From: Gymnopilus junonius
Taxonomy: Eukaryota > Basidiomycota > Agaricomycetes > Agaricales > Galerinaceae
Direction of reading: 5' to 3'
DNA length: 64,000 bases
NCBI GenBank assembly: GCA_015501075.1
Contig: JADNYJ010000091.1
Coordinates: 62,001 to 126,000 of the forward strand
Positions within the stretch are counted from its first letter, which is position 1. Every line of letters starts with the position of its first letter. A program made the position numbers and the translations under genes. The notes under the pieces are model-generated. The model searched no databases and was not told where the DNA came from. It was given only the letters and a program-made list of their open reading frames with translations. This document shows positions 56,632-64,000 of this stretch, in pieces.

Positions 56632-58908
56632 AATTAATGTAACCGTATGACCGCCACCACCAGACCTTCTAGTGTTTGACATTGTACCTATTTCGTATTC
56701 TTCTGTGGTGGACGTTAATGAGATAACCAATTGAAATTTTATTCGTATTACTCTTTTATTATTTTTTTCTATCATACCTTTTACACCATTTTTTGTGTAT
56801 TTTTATTAACAGTTAAAGATTTAACATTTTTGGATGGAATTGTGAATCTCGACGTTAGGCGTTATGACGCAAATAAGAGCTCGTCAAGGGTCCTCCCAAA
56901 AAGAAGAATTGAATACAATTCTCTCCCACTCTTCCTTGATCTGGAAAAACAACAATGAGGCGTTGGGCAGTAGGCTTAAGCAGGAGGAGAGCAACTGGCA
57001 GGGACCGATTGCTTCCTACTTCAGCATTTGCGCCACAATCTGGTTACACGTGATTCCCTCGCTCCTCGCAACCATGATGGATCCAATCCATTCAAGCGAG
57101 GATGGAAATCCAATTTGGCAGTCGATCTCGTGAATTCCTTGCCAAGGTACCCGACGCGTGCCTTCTTAGCGAAGACTCCCAATGACACTTTTCTGAAACT
57201 CGAAAATAGATATCTCCAGGTAAAGATGTAGCACGAGACCCGCAGATGTAGGTGTATGATGTTGGAATGAGCTTTGCATCATTCCGATTCCAAATCTATC
57301 ATCATGTGGTCCATTGGTTTCTAGCGTACCGGGTCTTTCGGTGTCAAATTGAGGATGGGAATCCTTCAAGCGGAGAAGCAAGATCGGAGGACGGGTCCGA
57401 GTGGACAATTTATTTTCGTTTCGAACTGAGATCGGACCTTTCCAGGAACAGTGACATTTGGTTCTTTCTCTGAGTGGGGTGCTGGTGGGGCATGATTACT
57501 TCGTATGTCAGTTTGAGAAATAGAAATCATCGACATCATTGGGAATTTTGTGTTTTGTGGGATAAATTATCGAGGGCGCACTGCAGATCCATGAATTCTT
57601 CAAGTTCCGGCACCGACGTTGTGTTCATACTTACATACGGCAGGATCTTACAAAAAAATTGAAGCTCTCCGACAAGTGCAAGACTACGGGCATCGGGACA
57701 ACTCTAACTTGGAAGGCCTTAGTAATGCTCTGTTACACCTCATCTGAGCTATTTATTCATGCGATTGCATTCCAACTATTTCAAGAATGTACTGCTAATT
57801 ATCAAGCACAGTCGTCCTTATTGAGCTAACTGATATAGATGGATTTGCGAGTAAATGTGTACCTGGAATCGCATCAGAATTATACGGATCATGAAAGAGA
57901 ATGTTATCCTTTACGATTGTTACATGAAAATTTCTCCATGGTCGAAGCTCTTTCAGTTGCATAGTGAAAGCGGCACGTCCAGGGCATTGCCACTAACTTT
58001 AGCGGCGGTTAGAATAGCCCACCCCCATCAAAGTCGATGGGGTACAGACACTGGCTGCGTCCAGACAAACTTGGCATCTCGTGAGAGGTGTAACGATGGG
58101 CCTCCCCGACGTGCACATGGAAGCATATGTCTGATGACATACCGTCGGTTTTTTTTCCGTCGTTAACACCGCTTGGAAAATGAAGAGGGTTACCCTGGAA
58201 GACAAAGAGATATTACCTCTTCGATGATTGGAGCTTTACAAATCTGCGAGACATCCTACAATGCTTTGTGTCAGGACCTTTCTTCATTTCTTGTTGACGC
58301 TGAGGATGTACCGCACGTCGCGGAGCATCAAATTCTGAAATTTCAAGCTCCGAGTTGATCGACCCGGTCAACCTCCTCCTCTTGCGATGCATATCTTCAC
58401 ACGTTGTTCCGCATCACTGCTATTATGTGCGGTTGTTCTACGTGGCCAAACCAACTTTTTTCTATGTATGCTACTGCTCTTTTTCTACTGGAAAGGAAAC
58501 AAGAACGTTGGAGTCATCCCCGTTGTTCTAGAGGCCTACGCTGAAACCAGTTTCTGCGAAAGAGGCCTCTAGTTCCCACTCCAAAACCTCCCAAAGGTGC
58601 TCTGGCCCCTGACAGGCGTATGGATTTCTGGCAAGAATCGATCTGGATTCAAGGCATTTGATATCCGAAGATCTGTTCCCACCCCCGCAAGCGTGTACCC
58701 CGACTGATTCCCCGCGTGCTACAAACTAAGCGAATCTATGATGTTTTATTTTTAGGCTATAGGTCGGCTCAAGGAGCTTCTTCGGGCCCATATAAGCAGG
58801 CTTTGATTCAACCACTCTTTCCTTGGTTGGTCCTTTTGCTCAGTCCCACCCTTTTCGCTTTTTGGCGCCTATTTTCTCTCTCCTGCTCAATCCTCCAACG
58901 AATTTCAA
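56632..58908. promoter_or_regulatory. 2.3-kb intergenic region upstream of hexose transporter 2
   Basis: No gene-like frame on either strand. Includes a tandem GTGGGG pair (57474-57490) and a short hairpin around 58021-58043. The last 60 bases before the ATG at 58909 are CT-rich. Confidence 0.4.
57474..57490 (+). promoter_or_regulatory. Tandem GTGGGG pair, possible CreA/Mig1-type sites
   Basis: GTGGGG occurs at 57474-57479 and 57485-57490, a same-strand repeat with a 5-bp gap. Closely paired SYGGRG motifs are the functional form of CreA carbon-repressor sites in aspergilli. Position (about 1.4 kb before a hexose transporter ATG) makes catabolite control conceivable but far from shown. Confidence 0.3.
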
Positions 58909-61395
58909 ATGGCAGGCGGTGCAGGAGGAACAGGAGGTGGTATTGCCACCACCTCACTGCTATGGGCAATAGTCATGTCGGCGTTCGCAGGCAAGTTTCC
59001 TTGTTGGTGTAGATGATGTTCGAATATCTTATCCCGACTTCTTGTTTCTAGCATTTGGTGGAATTCTGTTCGGGTATGTTCCCTAGTCGTACATGGACCT
59101 TCACAGTTTACTTATCCCTGTCGCAGCTATGATACCGGGACAATAGGTGGTTGCATTGCTATGAATGATTGGTTGCAGACCTTTGGAAAATTTGACCCAA
59201 CACCTGGTGGACTGAGTTGGTATATCCCTACGAACGACAAATCTCTTGTGGTTAGTCCCTCTGAACAACATTCTTTCTTATGCATTTGAATAATATTTAT
59301 TGAACCCAGGTTTCAATCCTTTCCGCTGGAACTTTCTTCGGTGGTCTCTTTGCTTCCCCAATGGCAGACCTAGTCGGTCGTAAATTCGGTCTCATTTACT
59401 CCTGTTTAATATTTACCCTCGGTGTTGGGCTTCAACTCGATGATCACTGGGCTACCTTCATCGTTGGACGTGTCATCGCCGGTCTGGGAGTGGGTCTTGT
59501 CTCCTGCTTGGTTCCCATGTACCAATCTGAGGTACGCGTTTCTCCACCGCTTCGCTGAATCACCTTATTGATCTGTTCATAGTGCTCCCCCAAATCAATG
59601 CGTGGAGCCATCGTTGGTCTTTATCAGCTCGCTAGTAAGTACACCCTGATATATATTTATTTCTCTCTCTGACGTTGGTGTTCCTTATTTCACCAGTCAC
59701 CATCGGTGCTCTTCTTGCAGCTATTGTCTTGAACGCAACAAAAGACCGCCCAACCACTCAGCATGGAGAGTAAGTTTTTTCTATTTCCTATACTTTGCCA
59801 AACGGTGGACTCGTCCTTCGTGTGAATGCACTCCGGGTTGCAACATCCTCATCCTTCTTTTCATTTCGTGCACATGTACTGATCGATGTTGACATCTTAG
59901 ATTCCCATTTCCATACAATTTGTTTGGGCTTTCGTCCTCTCAGCAGGAATGGTGCGTTGGAGATTAGCCACCGTGTTTACTATGTCCTCTCTTACGCCCT
60001 CATTTAAAAATAGGCCCTCCTTCCTGAAAGTCCACGCTACCTCCTCTTGAAAGGACGCCATGAAGAGGCCCGCAGATCCATCGGCAGGTTGATGACATTG
60101 CCACCAGACGCCCCCGAGGTTGAAGCGGAAGCTGTCGAGATCACTACTGCTCTCACTGTTGAGCAGCAGGCGTCTCAAGGTGGTTATGCAGCTTGCTTCA
60201 AGAACAACGAGGACAGAAATGGATGGAGGACCTGGACTGGTATTTTGATGCAAGGCGTGAGTAACCCTTGTTTCCGTATCTTACGGAAGCTTATTAATGA
60301 ACATCCTTATACGTAGTGGCAACAACTTACTGGCATCAACTTCATTGTACGCTGCTCGTTCTATTAACTTCACGAGATACTTACCATTCGTACTCTTTAA
60401 GTCTACTACGGAACGACATTCTTCCAACAAGCTGGTATCCAGAATGCCTTTATCATCCAGTACGTGATATGTATGGTTTCTTAGACCCTTCTTTTCTTTA
60501 CCTTCTTTGACAGGATCATTGCCGATGTTGTCAACACTGTCATGACCATCGTCGGTGTTAACCTTATTGATCGTGTCGGTCGTAGAAGGCTTCTGCTCAT
60601 TGGAGCCGCTGGCATGTGTATTTCTGAATACATTGTCGCCATCGTCGGCGTCACCGCTGGCCACCCTCACGCTGTTGCTAATGGTGTCGCGGTCAACCTA
60701 ACTGCCCAGCGTGTCTTGATTGCTTTCACTTGCATGTAAGTATCTTCTCGTTGATGTTTTTTTAGCAGTATTAAAGTTGGTCCCCTTCAGCTACATTGCC
60801 TTCTTTGCTATTTCCTGGGGGCCTGTCATCTGGGTGCTTACTGGAGAAATCTTTGTAAGTTATTTTCATTGTGGTATCTCTTGACCTTGCTCAAAAATTA
60901 TACTTTAAGCCTCTCGGTATTCGCGCGAAGAGTATGTCTCTCGCTGTCGCCAGCAACTGGCTGTGGAACTTCGGCATTGGTTACGCTACCCCATACCTCG
61001 TCAACCCCACAACGACCGGTGTTAACGGCATCAAAGCTGCTAACCTTGGCGTTAAGGTGTTCTTCATCTGGGGTTCAACTTGTATTGGATGCCTGATCTT
61101 CACCTACTTCTTCATTCCCGAGACCAAGGGTCTTTCCCTGGAGCAAATCGATCTGCTTTACCGCGAATCCTCCAGTACGCTTCCTCTTCTCTATTTCAAT
61201 ATACTTATTCTAATCTTTCTGTGCCTTAGTTATTGGCTCGAACTCTCACCGCCAGCATATTATCGACCAAGATGAGACATTCACCAACAGGTTTAACGAA
61301 AAGGCTGTATGTAACCTTCTTTGTCATGATCAACGACTTCATTTTAATCATACAAATAGGGGCACGCAAAAGATGATGAGAAGGCCAGCGCTTAA
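58909..61395 (+). CDS. Hexose transporter 2, paralogue of transporter 1 (one frameshift)
   Basis: Same exon architecture as transporter 1, from ATG 58909 (MAGGAGGTGGGIATTS) to TAA 61395. Motifs: FGGILFGYDTGTIGG, ADLVGRKFGLI, VGRVIAGLGVGLVSC, LLPESPRYLLLKGRHEEAR, RTWTGILMQGWQQLTGIN, LIDRVGRRRLLLIGAAGM, NWLWNFGIGYATPYLV, FIPETKGLSLEQIDLLY, and a short C-terminal tail ending DDEKASA. At 59752-59753 the frame reads DRPTTQHGE, but one extra A would give DRPNHSAWR. That matches DRQNHNAWR of the paralogue and makes the next splice junction (R|IPISIQF) work. Otherwise intact. Confidence 0.88.
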
Positions 61396-62096
61396 GCCGG
61401 TACTTCAAATAGGACTTTGTCAATGTATGATACCCTGTTCCTGCTATAGCAGCCCCCTTTTGATGTAATAATTTCTGTTTATGACTTTGGATGTCGAGGT
61501 AGCCTCACGGGTAATAATGCATATTTCTTTACGTATTTTACTTTTACTCTCTGTGTGTGAGCTGGACGTTGAAGTTCCCTGTCACATCCAGACTATTCCT
61601 GCTGCTGCCCACAAAACTTTCCTTGTAGACCAACCATTAGAATGCCTTCCAGTTCTAGAGCAGTAGTCGGGTCTGGCAGTCTGGCGGTGGCCTTTTGAAT
61701 GACACAACGAAAAGGACCTGACGGTACTGCAAGATACCCTGAATGCTCCAAAACTAGATTCAGTCCTTTAAAATAGAAGCTCTAGACCTGGTGGCTCGGA
61801 AAGTATGAAAAGATCAACATGGGGAAGCCAAGGGGAAGCCGAGTCAGATCGATATTATAAATTAGGACGCGTCTGGTCACCTGACCTGATCACCAGATCA
61901 GATGATCATGATGATCCCCGCCAGAACAAAAAAAAACAAAAAAAAGATACAAGGAACAATGCGATGGAAAAAGAAACGACGCGAAATTATGCAAGGGTAT
62001 GTAAGAGGTATCCAGTAAAATAAATAGAAAGGATCATCGTAAGAAAGCATCGGACGTGTCATAGACCAGCCAAAAGTAGACCGAGCATCCTAGACT
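61396..62096. other. Intergenic between converging genes
   Basis: About 700 bases with poly-A stretches near 61926-61945. No gene was recognised. Confidence 0.4.
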
Positions 62097-63681
62097 TTAT
62101 CTTCGGAGAAGCAACATCGCAGTTGCCACTATGCTGGCCATTGCGCCAACGACAACCACTAATGTCTTGACTCTGAAGTCATCATATGCGCTGTTCGTCG
62201 CAGAGACAGTATTGGTCGGACGTGAAGGCTTCAGAACGGACTTCAAAGATGGCGTAGCTTCCTTTTTCGTTGGTCTGGAGGCACCAGCTGCCTTTTCTGG
62301 ATCGGCGACCAGATGAGACTTGGAATTTGGAGAGGGAAAGTGGTCCACTGTGTAAGCTGGAGGCGGCTGAGAAATTATGGAGGCCGGTGGCATAACGGGG
62401 TAAATGTCTAAAGAAGTGTTCTTCTGCTCTGCTGGGGTAGGAGCTGGCATATTGTCGTCGACAACAACGGGCAGGGCAACCTTGGATGCTTCTGAAATAG
62501 TAAGAGGGTTAGACACCGAGAAATCCTCAAACGAGACTGCCGAAGCATTTTCCGTTTGTCTGGTGATCGTCACTTGCTCTCCTTCGAGCTGTTGTTCATG
62601 TACAACTGGCACGACGGTTTGGTGAAATGTTTCTGCAGTTGAAGAGGGTACTTCTACAAGAGCACTGGGCGGCTCTATTTGAAGAAATGTACTTGCTGCC
62701 ATTTCTGGGTACGTCGACCCCTCAAACTCAGAGGCCGATTCGTCGTCTTGCTGGATCTCCACATTAAGAGATCTATCGGGATAAAAAAGTATGTTGGGAG
62801 TCAACGGAAGCGCACCAGGAACAACAGCATCTCGTAGAGACTCATTGAAGTCAGCTACAAAGATTGATGTCTCTACAACTGACGAATCAACGACGACAAG
62901 GCTCTCCTCGTCTGCTGAGGTAGAAACTATATCTGTGGTAGGTGGATTGACAGGCACCTCGGCATCGACCATTGGGCTGGGAACAGAAGCTTCACCGTTC
63001 TCAGACCCAGGATTCGTGTCTGAAGAGGTGTCATGTTCCGCGGCATGCATGGGAGCTTCAAGGTCCCCAGAAAATGGATTCACGACTGATGACGCAAGAT
63101 GTTCTACACCAGACGAGGTCTGACCTTCGACATCAATGTGTGACGCCGCCGCTTCTGCATGTGCAGAGGATACTTCAGCCTCCTGAGGAAAAGATAGCTG
63201 AGCTAACGGCGATGGCCCCACAATCTCTCGTTGGATTGCCTCTGCTTCACGTGCCGGGCTCTCCGCTATAGGACTAGGAAGCTTGCCTCACGGGCCTAGC
63301 AGGAACGGAGAGCGAAGGGGTAGTGGGTGGGATAACCTCATACGATGGGGTTCGCTTGAGAGAAATGGAGTCGCTGTCTCGCTCCGCCGAGGGCGTTCCT
63401 TGGTGAGAGAATTTGGTGGAAGCACGGCGCACGGCACGTCCTATACGACCCATTTTGGACTTGCTTGGCGGAGTCGTTGGTGGGCTGGGAGAGGAGCGAG
63501 GCGGTGGGGTCGTTTTTATGACTTCAAAAGATGGAGTCTGTCTCAGAGACGCAGTGTCGCTGTCTCCATCAGAACCTGCTTTGCCGGAATGCTTGGCAAA
63601 TTTGGCAGAGGTTCGTCGTACGACACTACCTATACGACCCCATTTCGGTTTGATAGGAGGTATCGGAGGCGTGGTGCTCAT
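62097..63681 (-). CDS. Predicted tail-anchored protein with duplicated basic N-terminal module
   Basis: One reading unit on the minus strand from ATG 63681. The first 135 codons end at a stop near 63274, but restoring one C at 63277-63278 (revcomp TTCC) makes VRQASPSPIAESPAREAEA continue into the 374-residue remainder, giving about 525 residues. The N-terminus holds two copies of a module of about 55 residues: WGRIGSVVRRTSAKF...DSDTASLRQTPSFEVI and MGRIGRAVRRASTKF...DSDSISLKRTPSYEVI, each a basic amphipathic helix followed by a Ser/Thr-Pro segment. A long acidic, disordered middle follows. The C-terminus is a single helix (TLVVVVGAMASIVATAMLLL) and RR, the layout of a tail-anchored ER or mitochondrial outer-membrane protein. 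No family recognised. Confidence 0.6.
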
Positions 63682-64000
63682 TCTATGAGTAGGGGAAGAG
63701 GGCGAGGAAGAAAAAAAGAGATAAGACGACTAAGTGCTGGGTGCGGTGTCGAGACTTTTGTGAAAAGAGGATGAATGGCCGTAGTTGGAGAGACGGTTCG
63801 ACAAAGGGGTGGTATTATCAATGGTCAGCCTCAACGCAGCCTCCTGTCGTTCCAGGGCTACTGTAAATCCACTGTGAAATCATTTTCTAAAAAACGTGTT
63901 CGACAGCACGCCTCATGATGTCCTCGTTGCCAATTCAGGGAGGACTCGGAGTCCGTGACGCTTTTAAGCATCCAAGTTCTTCGATACGCAACATTGTCTC
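63682..64000. other. Upstream flank; possible reverse-transcriptase fragment at the edge
   Basis: Contains the promoter side of the tail-anchored gene. From about 63908 to the window end on the + strand a frame reads SSLPIQGGLGVRDAFKH, reminiscent of the LPxxxGGLGxRD signature near the end of non-LTR reverse transcriptases. It is cut by the window edge, so this is only a hint. Confidence 0.3.

Noticed and set aside
58021..58043. Short hairpin ccccatc-aaagtc-gatgggg
   Set aside because: Only 7-bp arms in an intergenic region; expected by chance and not matching a known fungal operator.
63274..63681. The 135-codon N-terminal frame as an independent small gene
   Set aside because: The downstream frame lacks a good start, and a one-base correction joins the two smoothly; a separate gene is possible but less likely.

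Overview
The window is nuclear DNA of a filamentous basidiomycete, most likely a mushroom-forming agaricomycete. Genes are dense, lie on both strands, and are cut by many 48-70 bp GT-AG introns. The content is typical of that group: an agaric-style F-box protein, membrane-anchored copper amine oxidases, a glyoxal-oxidase-type copper radical oxidase, fungal P450s, MFS sugar carriers, a caspase-domain protein, a MYND protein and a DUF4419 protein. I found no tRNA, rRNA, CRISPR or prokaryotic signal. All identities rest on motif recognition by eye; no database search was run.

Layout. 1-5.8 kb: the 3' end of an unidentified gene (+), an F-box gene (-), SAP18 (-) with a long RGG/RS tail, and a dead zincin-like metalloprotease copy (-). 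6.3 kb: a 151-bp MITE-like element with 27-bp terminal inverted repeats. 6.75-13.6 kb: two tandem copper amine oxidase genes (+) with the same 13-exon structure, including an 11-nt exon that carries the TPQ tyrosine and a 2-nt exon. 13.8-16.0 kb: an MFS sugar permease (-). 17.2-17.8 kb: NEDD8 (+). 18.2-19.7 kb: a DUF4419 gene (-). 20.4-21.25 kb: an almost CpG-free, ORF-free stretch, probably a decayed transposon. 21.6-28.3 kb: nucleoporin Nup188 (+), broken by many single-base frameshifts. 28.5-29.9 kb: a mitochondrial-type methionine aminopeptidase (-). 32.1-34.1 and 41.2-43.3 kb: two related P450 genes (+). Between them lie a Ser/Pro-rich gene (-, 34.8-36.6 kb) and a caspase-domain gene (+, 38.1-40.5 kb). 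43.5-45.9 kb: a MYND gene preceded by an ACGCGT palindrome and followed by a truncated copy of itself. 47.5-50.0 kb: a membrane-anchored copper radical oxidase (+). 50.7-52.5 kb: a small secreted ORF (-) and a PHO80-like cyclin (-). 54.2-61.4 kb: two hexose transporter paralogues (+). 62.1-63.7 kb: a tail-anchored protein with a duplicated basic N-terminal module (-).

How the genes relate. This is a mixed stretch of housekeeping genes (NEDD8, SAP18, Nup188, MetAP, cyclin) and accessory oxidative or uptake genes, not an obvious biosynthetic cluster. Local duplication is the main theme (amine oxidases, P450s, hexose transporters, MYND copy). The most unusual signals are in splicing: the 11-nt plus 2-nt micro-exon pair in both amine oxidases, three GC-AG introns in unrelated genes, and a 9-nt first coding exon. 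A second theme is technical or evolutionary: several well-conserved genes carry isolated one-base indels, mostly in short homopolymers. These look more like sequencing error than pseudogene decay, but that must be tested.
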